Shown: positions 45,539-60,363, numbered from the stretch's first letter. The stretch: DNA of 64,000 nucleotides from Taenia hydatigena (GCA_036345935.2 JADWOT020000006.1:11816519-11880518); one strand, 5' to 3'. Numbers and translations: made by a program. The notes: generated by a model from the letters alone, not told the origin.

Positions 45539-48500
45539 CGCATCTACTTGATTGGCGCTGCGTCATTTTTGGTATCAGAAACTTGTGCTTCGTTCTCCTA
45601 TGTGAAAAATTTATACAAGTTTCGATTAGTTTCATAGGTTACAAATGAAATACAGATTCTGTTCACCACTAGTTGTACACCTATCTCACCTCGGCATAAT
45701 GCTTAAGTTGAGTATCATGGACTATCAAATAACAATTACGCTATTAATGCGCAATCCACTAAGCATTTCATTAAAGAAGCTGCACACTCGATGGATTGGA
45801 TGATGACAAATAGTTGAGCACTCGAGCTAACAATACGTGGACAGTCTAGAGGAAGCAAATTGTGTGTGAGGCCAAAATAGCCGTAGAACAATCTTGGTAG
45901 GACCAATATCGTTTCATTCGACTCATTGGTATCTTGAGGTGTTCTTGAGTTCGCGTGCCTTATGCTTCCAGGAGATCATTGTTGTTAAATTGCCTTTCGA
46001 CCGTACTAATCAGCAAGGGCTTAATGGACGCGCTAATAGTCTGGCACGTTTTATTCGAGAGAGCAAAATCTGACATGCAGATCGGTGGAAGATGCAATTA
46101 TCAGTGTCGCTTTCACTCTTCTGTTTCATCATGGAAAATTTGAGTCAAGGGAATTATTGCATTTTAAAAGAAATAAATTAAATGGAATAATTGATCCTAC
46201 AATAAGATGAATCATAGACGATTCAAATACTAGTGTTGTGAGCACACAATGGGGTGCAAAAAGTTTTCTGTTTGGGGTTTTATGCAATCAATCACATGTG
46301 GCATTCCCTTCACATTTTTGGTAAACAAATTTGTTTAGCATTTTTAGGGGTAACAAAGATACATTAAATGATTTGTGTTCCACCTCTACGTAAACTGTGA
46401 GTCCCAACATTCTGCGTAGTGGATTCATCTGGCGTGAACCTCTTGAGAAAATCGTCTTTCACGGCACTGAAGGGTAGGATGCATGAGAATCGCAAGTGGA
46501 TTTGTGTCTATGCCACCAGCGAGGGTTTCTAAATGCTTAAGAGTCATAGAGCTGCCCTGTGTGAAGAATTAATGGCACCAAATAGTCACCATTATCTAAT
46601 AAATCCTTCCTGTTAAAATCTTCCGCAAAGACTGTGCAGTAGGCTCAGGAATTGTGAATGCCTTGGCATATTTATGTTGACTTTTAGCACAACAAATTAA
46701 AGGCACTCAAAGTTAACTCGAACGTATCAATGAATTTAGGAAGATGTGCTACTGTATTTACTAGTTTACTCGAAATATGTGCAGAATTCAAGGTCGAGCT
46801 CGACTTTTTATTGCCACAATAGTGCATATGAGCTATCAGCGTGACTAATTCAAAATATCAGTATGATGAAAGATGGAAATCCTGTTCCGGCAGCAGACAT
46901 TCTCGTCAAAAAATGTGACTTATGCAAGACCATCATACGGCAGTGTTATTATCGCGCAGTAATTGTAAACTCTCACCCGGATCCAATGAATCTGACCAAC
47001 TTACTAGTAGCAATTGGGCACTAGAGTGAATTACGCTATAAAGTACTTACTTTTTTCGAGCGTCTTGCAATCGACTGGTTTTTGGGTAGCCACGCAAAAT
47101 CAGTTAACTGCAACTTACCTCTAAAACTAATATCGTGCGCTCCTATCACTTTCATAAAACATTTCTGGCTTTTTAATTTTAGGCTCATAATAGAATACCA
47201 TTACTTGTATAGTGCAAATCAACATGGTGGCTCTATTATTGGCCTATTTTGAGTCTTTAAACCTTGCCAGTTTCTATGAAGGCTCATGGAATCCTCATTT
47301 ATCTACTTCCCGTTAGGTAAAATATTATGTGCATACGTCTAACACGCATGCATATGTATGCGTGTGTATCACATGGCTGTGCACAAGTGTCAAATTCAGA
47401 CCATTAGTGGCGTCGTGAAGATGGGTGTGATTGTGAGTCTTCCACCTACATCAAATTCCATCTTTCATGGCGCCTTAGACGCCTCGCAGCTTAAAGAGGT
47501 GATTCAATAGATGGCTAGCACGAATCGAAGTACACAGAGCGTTAACTTGGTAAATTTAATTTGATCTCAATATTACTAGTAAAGTTATGAAATTCGCCAT
47601 TAGACTAAGAAACCACAACCAATTTTGACTATCACTGCAATTTGCATTGCATTTTCCCATACTTGTTGGGAAAAATGAGAAAGTGTTGCCGAATGATCGT
47701 ATGGCACTCAACCTATCTAAGGTACGTAAAAGCAGGGTAGCTTTCCTGCTTATTCTTAGATGAGACCCATCTTACAAATCTCGAGTAAGCCTTATAATTT
47801 AAAATGTTGCTGCCCAACCGAAATTTCCTCCTACAATACCTTAGATTTAAAATAGTGGGCTTAATATTTCCAAGTGCTTCCGTAGGTTTCGTTTGAGCAA
47901 ACGTTATAGTAGCACTCTAGATTAGGCATTTTGAGTGACGAAACCAAATCATCGCACTTTATTCATCATCTCAATGGCCATCGACTCTACCCGACTTTCT
48001 AAAACAAGGCATTTTAACGGACTGCCCAGGGAGCGATCTCTCCCATGAGTGCATTCATTTTAAATAGGTCTTTTAGTCTTTTTTCGCACTAATAAGCAGC
48101 GTTCTCTTTCCTCAACGTAAAAGGTATATGACAACTTAATTACTTCTGTTTACCCACTAACATTGCCCATTCAGACTTCAAGAAGTAGTTGTTCATCACT
48201 GTTATCGCTACGGGGTTTCATTATAACTATTTGAGTGAATGCTAAGTTGCTACTGAGTTTATGAGTTCACTCGTCATGTTTTCGATTTTAAGACATTCGT
48301 TTTCAGCCTTTTATCGTTACTCTTCCTGACCGATCATAATCACTCAATTATCTTCAATTAATAGTCGTGTGAAAACTTTTTACTTTTGGCAAAAGGAAAG
48401 ATTTCTTGCACAGTGACTTCAATAAAGGTAATATTTACCCTCGGTACATAAAGGAGATGACAGATTTTGAGATTCAGCATACGTCTCATTTTCGTTACCA

Positions 48501-48677
48501 TATTATCCACTTAGATTAGAGCAAGGAAAAGGAAAGCTAGCATTAAATAAGGTAGCATTGCATATAGCATCTTATTGGGACACAGGAACTAGATTTCAGT
48601 CATGTAGCCACAGGAAATCCGATGCAAACAGAACCAAGTATGCTAACTTAAAAAAGTCGTGTCCAAGACGGCAATTC
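45539..48677. other. Long spacer, no supported gene
   Basis: Short frames only. A purine/pyrimidine-alternating run near 47335-47375 (ACACGCATGCATATGTATGCGTGTGTATCACATG) is a local low-complexity and palindromic patch. Confidence 0.45.
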
Positions 48678-50130
48678 CTATGAAGCTGTAGAAGATGGCG
48701 GTGGAGAATATGTGACAGACACGGACGAGCAATCCGAAATGTCACTTGACGCCTTCGAAGTGATATCGTAGATAGTTACTCTGCTATAATTCTCCCTACT
48801 CGCACCGTCCTTGGAGCACTTGACACATTTTACAACGTATAACTCAGGGCTGCTAAAACGTTGTTTCCCTTGATTTTTTGTGGTACGAGGCTCCGACTGT
48901 GAACGTTTTTGCATCGCCTCCTGCAAGTCCTTGCTGGATGCAACCCGCTTTTTAACACGGATTGGAGTCGTCGGTCGAACCGAGGGCACCATTGGTGTTT
49001 GCATTTCCAGTTCGCCTGCAGCCTGACATTGAATGGCAGAGACCTCCTCTACAGGCTCTTGAGGTGATAGAGAGGACTCCCTTGGAGTCCGATTAGTTGT
49101 GTAGCACTTAAAAATGCTCCGAAATCTTTCCAGTTCATTAAACTCGATGAAGCGAATTAACAGAAGTTCTTGCTTCCTTCTTTTTAGCTTGCGTGCCATA
49201 ATAATACAGTCTGACTCAGACATTTGATTAAACTTATCCAGATCCTTTCTGTTCAATATAGCAGTGGGTTTCTTGTCTGTAGGCTTTCGGAAAATTACCT
49301 TTTTCTTGGTGACCTGAAGTATCAATGGGTCAACGGTTGTGTTTGATGTGATTTTATTGAGAAGATGACGAACTTCTTCATCCGAATATGGTGCAGGCAA
49401 AGGCGTCCGGTAAACCAGATTCACCTCAGCTTCTAATTCGGGAGTTTTCTTGAGAAAGCTTGGCATTGTTTCTCGAATTTGTAAACGTTCACTCACACCA
49501 ATTAATTCTTGCCCTTTTATAGGCGAAATGGAAATCGAATCAGGTAGATTGCTGTTGTGTGGTGATAGATCCAAAGAAAAGCGCACATCACTTGAAATTT
49601 ATAAGAAAATTCAGAAAAATCACATGTAATTCGAAACGGACTCTTTTGGAATTTCGGATCTCTGTAGATAATACGCTTTAAAGCTTGTGCCTAATGAGCA
49701 CTCCACTGTCGAATTAAAAGATGTCTACAAGCTTTAGCAACCGTTTTATTTATTAAACCAAGCATTAAAAACATTGTTATTGACTATTGTATTATGCAAT
49801 CCAAATTTATCATACTCATTATGGAACTAAACTAAGATCTTAATAGTAACATCGATCATAGGCTTAATCCTTGAGGTTGCAATAATCATCCCTTAATTTG
49901 TTTTTTTATACTTACAACGAAACTTCACTTGATAAAATTACACAGTTGGATAGTCGAGTGATAAAAGCTTTATTTGTGACCTTAAACTCTACGAATTCAT
50001 TGTAGTTTGTATGCAGCAGTCTGGCAGTGCAGTAAAAGGCATTGCATTCACGGAGGGGATAAACAAAAGTGCTATGCTTTGGGTGGTCTTTGGGGAAGCA
50101 GAGCACTTGTGCTCGAACCGCATTCAACCA
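48678..50130 (-). CDS. Unrecognised gene, two exons, 5' end missing (~375 aa seen)
   Basis: Exon 50130-49916 (acceptor GTTTTAG; WLNAVRAQVLCFPKDHPKH...) ends at a strong donor TCGTT/GTAAGTAT in phase 2. A 325-bp intron joins exon 49590-48678 in phase (acceptor TTTCAAG). The long second exon is a 304-codon open frame. The N-terminal part looks folded (VEFKVTNKAFITRLSNCVIL). The middle is basic and helical (MARKLKRRKQELLLIRFIEF). The C-terminal third is Ser/Pro-rich and probably disordered. No start ATG in the first exon seen, so an upstream exon is expected. No family recognised. Confidence 0.55.
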
Positions 50131-53100
50131 CTAAAACTGCACTAATGGTTGCACCATAAAACAACAGTCTGATGTGCAGGCAATCCTAGCCAGATAAGCT
50201 TATGCTACTTTGAATCGGTGGCATGCCATCCATTCCATTGTTATAACGTTTGGCTGTGTAGGTCCCACATGGCAAATTTTAGGTTCTACTTTTAATGGTA
50301 AGTAGGACAGTTGTCATTTGTGCCTAATTTTCAGGCTAACAGTAAATCTTTGTTCCGCAACCCATATTAGCCCACTTCACTTCCAGCTCAAGCTGAGTTG
50401 ATTACTGACTGCTCACGAATTCACGGTCGTAAATCACCGGAGTACAATATTTACGGGGAAGGTAAGCAGCCATCTCATTATTTGTTTTGCAACTTTTAAT
50501 CAACGTTTAGCAAACATTTGGCACAGATTTTAAACCCATAACAGCAGATGCGATACGAGGGGACTGTCTGGTTAGTTTGAATCAACAGGACAACTTCCTT
50601 ACGCAGTAACTTAATTTGCTCGAAAATTTAAAGTTAGTCATTCGGCGACATTAAAATTGATAACTTTTAAGTTTGGATTACTCTAACCAAAGTCCTGATT
50701 TTTAAGGCGCTATTTTAGCAAGACTATTTCAGTCCAGCATAACATAATTTGAAGCATTGCAATTCTAGACTTGTGAGTAATGTCAATCTTCTTCAAAAAG
50801 CAATTGGCGCGATTATTCTTGGTCCAAATTGATGCCAGCTCTGTCCAGCCTATGTTGCTATGGTAGTCATTGTTACCTTGGCGACCGAAACTGGTATAGC
50901 CCTATCCACGCTCCATTCCTAGGTGCTTTTGATGCCTTACACCTCTAACTTGCTCACTGAAACAGACATCAACGAATAATTTGAAATCCATGATAAGAAA
51001 CATCCGGGTTTGGTGCGACGTGCGTTTATGTAAATGTGGGCTGTCACAGAAACTGCAAAAGATTAACCAGTGTTGACCACGATAAATAAGTGGGGCGCTA
51101 ATCCATCGGGCTTGAAAACATGGTGGCATCAAGGTGATGCGCTCTCATAATTCTATCTAAAGCATCGTTCGTCTCACTTAAAATCTCGGAGGAAAATACA
51201 AACTTAATTGCGAAAATCCGTGCCAATTAAATGGGAACTCTCAATTGCTAGTAAACTTTAGTTTTACGTCTTTGAAAAAAATGTAAGGTTACTAATTATA
51301 TTGGTGGGCCTGGTCCAATTTCCTTGTAGTTGAATGCTGACATCTTCCCACGGTAAAAAATGCCAACCGCGTATTCAAGCTGAACGACATCACGCTGTTA
51401 ACAACTACTTTCGCCTTATAATATGGAGTGCCTAAATATTTCGTTTTAATTCGCGTTCTTGATCACAGTCCTTTATAATCTTAAATACGATTTTGGGTTT
51501 TCATTACGTGAAAGATACTTCGACCAATAAAATATTGCACAAAATAAATGTTGTTCATCTTTAGAATGATAATAATGAAGTGTGGACTTTTAGAATGTTT
51601 GCAAACCTTTAATGTGCAAACCACTACGCAAATTTTGAAATGGATTTTATGAAGTAACCATGAGAAGTCTTGATTATGCTTATTTGCTGCTCTAAAAACG
51701 CGGGACGACTTTGGGTGTACACAGCGAGCTCCCCACCCGTTCCTCCAATGGGTCTCTCAAAATACTTTGAATAACCGTCAGGTAATTTTTTTTGGAAATT
51801 ACTGTGCCAAAAAGGTGCAAGATGCTCCTTTTTTCATTAAGTAACCCATGGAGTTTAGGCACTTTGCTTTAGTGTATATTCAAAATTTTATTTCAAGCCG
51901 CAAGCTTAGGGTTTTCTCTCAATAAGTCTCGGAGGCTTTGCCAAAAATGGACAAAAAATGCTGAATTGTGATTGGATGGTGCGTAAAGTTTCTTACGAGA
52001 CCAAAGTCAGTGTAGTAGGCAAAAGCAATTAGTTTAATCCTTGGGCGTACTTCTTACAGGTGACCGCACTCCTTTTCACCCAGTAGAAAACCAAAGGTAG
52101 CTTTACGCTTCATTCATTTTCGTTTGCACTCTCATTTAGGCTTAAAAAATCACTTTAAGGTCATTTTCAACAGCATCATATTTGCTTATTCATTTGAGAT
52201 TGCGCGTCAGTCCTCATTATTTCTCTGCAATAAATTTGATGACTTCGTGTATTCTATTAACATGTTAGGAAGAGTTAATAGTGGTGGACTATATTAGATC
52301 ACACTGCAAAGCTATCATGAATATCAACTACATCTTCTGTATTGAGACGCATAAAGAACTCTCAATAAATGAGATCGAGAGTTAGTGTATTTACCTAGAC
52401 CAAACGGCTCACGAGTACGCTTAGACTCTAATTTAGCCTCGACTGCAAGTGCTACTTTGCCCTTAAAGGCTTCGGTGTAATCAATTCGTCACATTTGCTT
52501 GGCCAATGGGATGACAGTAGGCAGCCACCCTGATTCCGGCTTCCATAGTAATGGCAAACTTGGCACAATGCCATCTTCCCAGACTGACTGCCGCACCCCT
52601 CACAGAAAGCACAGCAGCCAATAAAAGCTCTCCGTTCCCGTGAAACTCAGGAAGAAAAGCCAATGCGTTGCAGTGTTCTACTAGAAGATTACTCTCCAAT
52701 TTATGCCCTCCGATGCTCATTAAAATGGTATCTAATGGAGTGAGAAACAGGAGTTAAGTAATTCCAGTTTTTCAAAATATGTTGCCTGTTCTTCCCTCGG
52801 CCATAAAATCCTCATCAATAAACTTTCGGGAAAAAGACAAAACCTATCCTTAGGCATCGCCTTAATTATTCCCACTACGGTTGACTTTATCCTCATGTAG
52901 TTATAGAATTGTCATTTATCTTAAGTTGTTCCCTTCCAGCAGAAATTGCATTCGTCACACTTTTGAAATGCCTACATGCCATTGTTCCTTCACTTAATTA
53001 TGTTTCTAATGGGCATAGTCTCCTGTATTAATCATTTAAAATGTTACATCCGGCGGCATTCATTTAATGTCCATTTTTATTTTAATTGGGAAGTTTAAAT

Positions 53101-53302
53101 CAAGTTATTTGTAGCATAGAGAATCTGTAGATGGGTTGAATTTTTCATTGCGCATCCATGAGGCCTTAAGTGTTAGCAATCAGTTACCCTAACTAGGTCG
53201 GACTCTACCCACATCAACCTGATTAAAGGCATTACATTACGCTTGTAGTTCAAGAGTTTCATTTCCCCTTCAGTGGGTTGTTAAAAATGCATTTCAAAAA
53301 AA
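50131..53302. other. Spacer with possible minus-strand exons
   Basis: Two places look exon-like on minus. About 50935-51055 has an acceptor TTTTGCAG, VTAHIYINARRTKPGC..., and a donor GAG/GTGTAAG. About 52390-52735 has an acceptor CCATTAG, GGHKLESNLLVEHCNALAFL..., a donor TCT/GTGAGG, then AFKGKVALAVEAKLESKRTR. I could not join either into a full gene. Confidence 0.25.
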
Positions 53303-53307
53303 GTTTC

Positions 53308-53493
53308 TGTAGCGTCACGAGGCTCCCTCGAAGGCAAAAGAAGGCAGAATACTAGCGTAGATCATATGTATTCAACGGACAGGGGGAAGCAAGCTGCTGA
53401 CATGGCTCGGAGGCCAGCCTACGCAGCTAGGGCAATATGGCCACCTCTGTGATCCTGACCGAAACCGGTAGTTCAAACAAACAAAACACTACA
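53308..53493 (-). mobile_element. Solo LTR of the TRIM family
   Basis: 186-bp LTR (TGTAG...CTACA) with a perfect 5-bp target duplication GTTTC on both sides (53303-53307, 53494-53498). No internal sequence. It is the TGATCCTGACCGAAACCGG sub-type. It arises from recombination between the two LTRs of a former full element. Confidence 0.9.
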
Positions 53494-53498
53494 GTTTC

Positions 53499-56400
53499 GA
53501 TGAAAGAAATAGGTTACATAGTTCCAGAATTAAAATTTCACTCCCTGTTGAATCACTCTCGTAAACTTCTGCATGTGAGTGTTTAGAAGTTCGTTTTCTG
53601 GCAGGAATAATTCCGTATTCTCTCCCGCTTCCACTGCTCTCCCTCCTGCGATTAAATCTGGTCATCTAAAAACAAATGGAAGTAGGAGGTACACCCGTTA
53701 GCGGCCGTAAATTTTGCGATAATTTGACCTAGTTCTCAACAGTAATGCTTTAAGCCGACTGTACAACCGCTATGGTGCAAAAAGTGGCAAAGGTAACAAT
53801 GGTTTGTCCACAACTACCTTGTTCCGGATTCCGATGGCAATATTTTTGTTGGTAAAAGTTATATCCGAGCGAGTGTGTTTACTCTTTTTTATATTTTTTT
53901 TTCATACAGCAAATTCAGTTTTTAAATATCACAAACGCCAACCACTTTTACGGCCTGATTATCGGGGAAGCAGAGTCTCATTTATGTGAGTAAGTAGGGT
54001 AAAATTGCATTCAACTTGGAAAAATTAATTATTGAATTTTGTGAACTCTGTTTTTGACTGCTCCTGGGGATATAAAAAGGCTGCAACAGAACAGCTTGAT
54101 AGTTGTTGCGTAAATGCAACGAATTTGGACCACGGCGTGGGATATCCAAGATACTCTAAGTGTGCATTAGCAATGTTACTGATGAGACAGCTACAGTTTG
54201 CTAAAATAATCATAAGTGAACAATAATAAATGTGTTGTGCCGTAATGTCCCCTTGATTTCCCAAACATTTGATCGTCAGGTGGTCACCTCTAGGCAGCTC
54301 ATCTTCTTGTCCCATTCCCCACATTATGGCTGGTACATCGGCATTCATATCTGCCAAGTAGTTATAGCATTATAGGCACTACTTGCTAAGAATTAAAACA
54401 AAATTTGCTTAATAAGAACGAATCTCTAATTTTTTTGAAATATGTCTGTAGTCGAATTTTCGGGTTTTTCTATGATTTACCTAAATTTGCTTATCTTTTC
54501 TTCATAATCATTTAGAAGGACTTATTTAGGTGATGAAATTCCAAACCTACTTTTGAAGTTGGTTGCGCGCATGGAAAAGTAACGTCCTTGGAACCACTTT
54601 AGTTCGTCACATACTCTCCTAATGCTGCATCTGTCCAAAGTGATGCATTATGCCGACGGAAAACACATCGAAACCAATAGGTCGTGTAAACTCCGCTTTC
54701 CAAACTATAAGCCAAGATGATTCATTGGTGACACCTTTCATTTATATCAAGGGATCACCAAACCCGAGTGAAAATTGTACTTTTATATAATGGTCATCGT
54801 TTTCCCACTAACGGTTAACTAATGTTGTGCATTTTAATGCCGCTGGTCTATCTCAAGATACCTATTATTTTTGGGTGACTATTATGCGTTCGTATTTATT
54901 TACAATTTTATGATTGACATATTCGTCACAAATCTTGAGGAGGCTCTCATAGGTCAGCAGTATCAGGATTGACTAAATTTAGGTAACATGCAAATATAAT
55001 TAGACGTCAACGGGTGGGTGGGGAATTTAAAACTTATTAAGGAAGTCCAGTGAACCAACAAAAATCAATTTACACTGCGACGGAAGCCTGGATTCTGGTT
55101 TTATGCGACTCATTTGCCAGTCTTTTTAAGTTTGGATTTTCATGAGTGCGTTTCAATAACGCTTAGAGATTGGTTAAACCCAATCGTCGGAAAGCTATTT
55201 TAGCGATATTCAGCTGCAATCCTAATGGAAACGCTTATTAACTCACATCGAAAGGCATTCATGTTAGCGATGTGGTTTCATGTTAACTGCACGTGGATGA
55301 CACAACCATGCCTTATTAATTCGTGTGGATTAATGGCAAACTTCCAGTCAGGAACGGAGAACAAAGCCTATAGAGCAATCACGTGAACCTACCAAATTAA
55401 TTCAGGCCATTCTGCCTTGCCTACAAAATACAGGTGTCAGGACATGATTTGCAGAATTGCTCGATTAATTAAGTTGCACTAGTAAAACGATATCTATTAT
55501 AAAGCTTGATGGAGACCAATCAGTCGAACATCAATTACGTTCAATAAGGGAATTTAACAATCATGGCATCTATTAATTGGAAATAGTATTTGTTACCCTC
55601 GATGTGGGTTAATTTTCAAAACTCGAAAAGAAGCGCCATGCGAAGCGATTTGCATGGCTATTCCCTTCACACAACCTGGATATAGACGCAGGAAATCATC
55701 AATGTCACAGATGCATACACTGACGTTTTCTTCTTCGAAATAACCCCTTCTTCAATCCCAACCATGCTTTGTTGTCCGACTTTAAGACATGCTTGGCTCC
55801 ACATTACACCCGCATATAAATTGCTAAGATTAGAGAATTCAAACTATCTCCGTTTGCCTGTCGCGCATTGGCACTCTCTCAAGGATCATATCTTCCTTGA
55901 CGTAGTGAGCTGAACCAGCACGTACTTCTCAGTACCAATCTGCCCCTCGGTAAATTCAACCTTTCTAATTATAACAGTAAACATCACAAAGCAGAGATCC
56001 CAAAGCACAGCTAATAGCTGCAATGAAATGGATTCGTAGAGAAGGCAAAGTGGTTTAAAAAGACCGTAAAATCGACAGTCATACCGCTTTAAAAATGCGT
56101 AAAATCCGAACAATTCATGCGCGTTGGTTTCCATGCTTCAAACACATAATTTTAAACCTAAGGTATCATTGTGTTTTCTGATGGCTACCGTGCCTTTACA
56201 AAATTCCACTACGTGGCAAGACCGCATGAGATTAGGTAGCAAAAGAGAGCCCGCATTTGTTCGCTAGAATAGTGGCGCCTGCGCCTGTCGCTATCTATGT
56301 CCTCTCCGCTGCACCACTGACTCATCCAACCACGCCGCACAACCACGCCCGCGGTTGGCGAGGTCGGAAGGTCATGGGCTCAGACACTCGATTATGCAAT

Positions 56401-57758
56401 ATGTAGGTGTCTGATATACGTCCGACACTGTTTCAAGGCCTGCTTTCATTCAATTCACCCGCGTACCAGGAGGGAATAGGTAGTGCTGAACGCCTCCGCA
56501 GACTGTGCACGGGGCTTAGTGCAAGCTGAATTTACATTAAAATGTACTCACAAACATTGAGAGAAAAGCCTTGGCAGCGAATCGCATCTGGGCTGAGGCG
56601 GAACAGAATGTGTGATCAGTAAATATTACCACAATCTACCGTAAATAGTGGTTACGGTATGTGAACCATGTGAACAACTGCGGAAGCACAACATTCACTT
56701 CCTAATCCCCTCTCCACCAACTGTTGCACTCAGAAGGTGCAACACTATTTCCATTCGCTCGGATAGTCTGTTTTGCTTCACTTCTAGTACAATTATTTAG
56801 CAATATGCCGAAATTGGATGAGATCACAGCCATCAGTGGAATAAAACCCACGTTGATCATGCTGGAGTCAGAGAATATCACCAAAGCATGAATCGACAAC
56901 TAGCGCGTCACCCATCAGGCAGCAACGTGGCATTTACACATGCAAACACCGACGAGTCATCCTCTGCTTGTTCGCACACGTGTAGGGCTCCTTTGTCGAA
57001 GACTGCACCCTCACAGAAGATAGCCAGCTAATAAATTGCTGCTACCGTTAAGCATGAGACAGTGGGCAGGAGCACCTTGGTCCAGAGTTACGCCAAATCA
57101 ATGAATTTAAACCGTCGAAACAACTCACGGCACAGCACTTCAATGCCTATTGCGATAGCACGACTATCCATCAAAATAACACTGAACCGTACCAATGTTG
57201 GATACGTGGATCTCCTTGCCCTATAAAAAACTGCTGAAATACATTTAATGCACCAAAAAACTAACAAATTAATAGAGCTGATGTAGCCTTAACCCGCATA
57301 CAAACGAACAGAAAGGCCAGACGGAGTTGAACAGCAACGTGACAGAGTAGGCAACACCGAAATGGTTCGACCTATATCAGTATCTCACCGAGTAGTAAAC
57401 TAGAGGGACACCACTTCAAAGGCGTAATAAGCAACATAGAGTAAGCGTTTCATATTCGAAAAAGACAGTCGAAGAAATGTTATCAAATGAAGTAATCAAT
57501 ATTGAAAACACTCAAGAATGCGCGGAATAACAATGGGCCAGTAGTTTGTACAGTAAGAAGTTATCAACAGCAAGAGGGAGTAATGGCGACGGGGATTGAC
57601 ACAAAAATTAAAGGAATACGTAAAATGGCAACAGTTTGTGCTGACATCACCATTTGTGATTGGAGTGTGTGCGCTGAAAGCCGATTTTGCGGATTGTTAA
57701 TTGATAAAAAGGACAATTACAAGAAGTCTTTTAGAGATGCTCACACGTAAATGGACAC
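53499..57758. other. Long spacer, no supported gene
   Basis: Minus frames 54025-54357, 55886-56134 and 56702-56899 are open but unsupported. A GC-rich patch at about 56265-56400 (GGTTGGCGAGGTCGGAAGGTC...) stands out from the surroundings and may be an old tRNA-derived repeat. Confidence 0.35.
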
Positions 57759-60363
57759 TTATGTATGCACAGGTTCGTAAGATTCCATGTCGGGTCTATC
57801 CTTGGCAGCACAGCAGAGGATCATCGAGAAAACTAATCCAACGAGCTAAAGACAAATAACAGGTATCAACCCATTACAGACAGGTGATAGCTTAACAATA
57901 CATTGTGTGCATGATAAAACTTGAGTTTCCTGTCAGATGCTTAGAAAAACACCTTAAAACACCGAGCCACATGCCCGGATTACTTTCAATGCTAACAGGA
58001 GTTTCGAATAGTCACGAAAGCATACCACACCAAAACGACATGGATGCGCCTTGCAATACTTTGCAAGGAGAAAAACTTACCTGAATGACAGCTAATCCAA
58101 TGATAATAGCACAGAGTATCAGCGTATGTTTCTCAATCTCATTTGTGCGTTTTTCGCAACCCTATTGGGGAAAAAGGGCAGTTTATTCAGACAACGTGAA
58201 GCATAAGATTGATTAAATCAGTTCGCCACCATGAAGTTTATGTGCTAAAAGAATTAACATGCTGAAATGAGGAAAATTTTGACGACAAAACCAAGTTCTT
58301 TCTAGAAATGAGAGATTTATAAAATGCGAAAATCACATAATTAGATACACTGTGGTAATGATATTGACGAAATTATAGCATTAATAAAAGCAAGAACGCA
58401 TTCAGCAGTTTACTATTAAATCAGTAGCGAATATGTACGGGCCGTGCCTATGTGCAATACTTCAAAACAGAAATGGTTTAAAAACCTAGTGAAGAAATAG
58501 TAATCTTGTATGCATGAAGTATCATTTTGGTGTTACAGCGATGGCGTTAGGGGAGTGTAACATCATTCCGAAAGTATAAACAGTAAATCTGTTGACCAAA
58601 CAATGTTTGAGAATTAAGAAGTTAAGGTCCATACAAGACTACACTTTACATATATAGAGAAATGAATTTCACGATTCCTGTACACCCAAGGGTGTGCGAG
58701 TCAATGCTTAAGGCGATAAACAGTTGACTTACAGGAACAGTTGAAGCGTCACATTCAGCATATCCGCAACAGGATTTAGGGATCAATTTACGACCGTAAT
58801 CACCCGGACCCATATAACCACAGCAATGGAACTGAAAAAAAAGTCTGATAACTATCAAGTGCTTTTGGCTACTGTGTAAAATACACATGGCACATTGAAA
58901 TTTCAAAGATTTTAGAATAATAAAGAATTCTTGCACATCACTGAGATTTCGTCAAGAGTTTATTCGGTTGAAAAAACCTAAACAGGAGTTATGCGCTCGG
59001 ATAACTTACGGTCGCTTGCACGAGATCTAGAGAAGTTAATTTTTCAGTAGGTTCGTAATCCTCAACAGCCTTTTTCAGGTACATGAGAATGTATGTTCGC
59101 ACCTACATAAATAGACTAACAGTTAAATGCAAAGTACCTTCTAAAATTTCAGACAAATTTAAACTTAAACACAATTTTAGATTGAGCAAATGCATAAGTG
59201 CTGAAAAGTAAGATACGAGTACCTCGTCCTTGAAAACGACACCAGCGATACCAGTAGCGACTTCTGCAGCAAAAACGAACAAGAGGAATGTGAAATACAT
59301 CCCCAGGCAGCATCTGTTGTATCGCAAGGCACCCCAACAACCACATACTGCGAGGAACACCGGGACGATTCCCAAAATGGTTAATCCAATGCATGGGTAA
59401 GCCAGGATACTTAATTCTCCGGAAGCGCTGCTAACGTATCCTGAGACCAGGAGATAGATACCCAATCCGACGATGGCGAGGCCAATGAGCTAAATGAAGT
59501 GTAAAATAACACAAAGATGTACATAGTGAAGAAGGCATGCAAGTAAAAGAGCGTGGACATAGCAGCGGATTAGATGCATGCCAGCAGGAAAGTGGCATTG
59601 CGCAACTGTGCAGGCCACGACTATGCGTGGGCGTTCAGACGTCCAATTAAAGTAAACGTCAACAAACGATGCAAATCAATAGAAACCAGGGCAATCCAAA
59701 TTTGTTGAGCCGCCTAATAAATGCTGGTGCAAACATCCCAACATCTCGGGTCAGATTAGGCAATCAAATTGCAAAAGTATGCGCCGTATTTTATGATGGG
59801 ACGAGACACTCACATAGCCACAAAGAAATTATTGCAAGGATAGGAATATTGTAAATCAACCTATCAGAGAAATCAATATAAAATAGTCGCATATAATCCA
59901 GAACCCATGATTTAAGAAGTAAACACCCAGGGATTCGCATGGGTGAAAATGGTGAATCCTAATAAAGCTCACCTTTGGACATTAATGTATGAGCTGTTGC
60001 TGTGAGCCAGCCATTATACTTATCATGTACAAGCCGTCAGACGCTTGTAAGAACTCACAGGAAGGTGAAACAGGAGAAGAGGGTTGGTTAAATTTAGGAA
60101 ATAGACAGCACCTATCGTGCTTACAGAAAAAGACAACCGCTCTGGATGAAGTCTAGGAGCCTTTTTGGACCAATAACAATATTAATTAAAATGCAAACAA
60201 CTGGTCCAGCACCTATATTCGGAATGCCAGCAACATACGGAGAACAGACTTAAATAGTGTAAATAAGAGGGCCAATATAAGTTAAAAAGATTAAACTTAC
60301 AATAAATAAGAAGTTGAAGAATATCATCAGCGCCCTGATACAACCAGCGCATGTTTTCGACAT
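57759..60363 (-). CDS. Tetraspanin (229 aa, six exons)
   Basis: Exons 60363-60301, 59489-59223, 59102-59010, 58831-58733, 58161-58081 and 57845-57759; every intron is GT-AG and phase 0. The start MSKTCAGCIRALMIFFN is the typical tetraspanin N-terminus with membrane-proximal Cys. TM1-3 follow (LIGLAIVGLGIYLLVSGY; YPCIGLTILGIVPVFLAVCG; MYFTFLLFVFAAEVATGIAG), with GCWGALR between TM2 and TM3. The large loop has the hallmark CCG (FHCCGYMGPGDY) and a second CysCys (SCCGY), then GCEKRTNEI before TM4 (LILCAIIIGLAVIQLVGLVFSMILCC). The tail is short (AAKDRPDMESYEPVHT). Tetraspanins organise membrane microdomains and are abundant on the flatworm tegument. Which numbered tapeworm tetraspanin this is cannot be told here. 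Confidence 0.93.
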
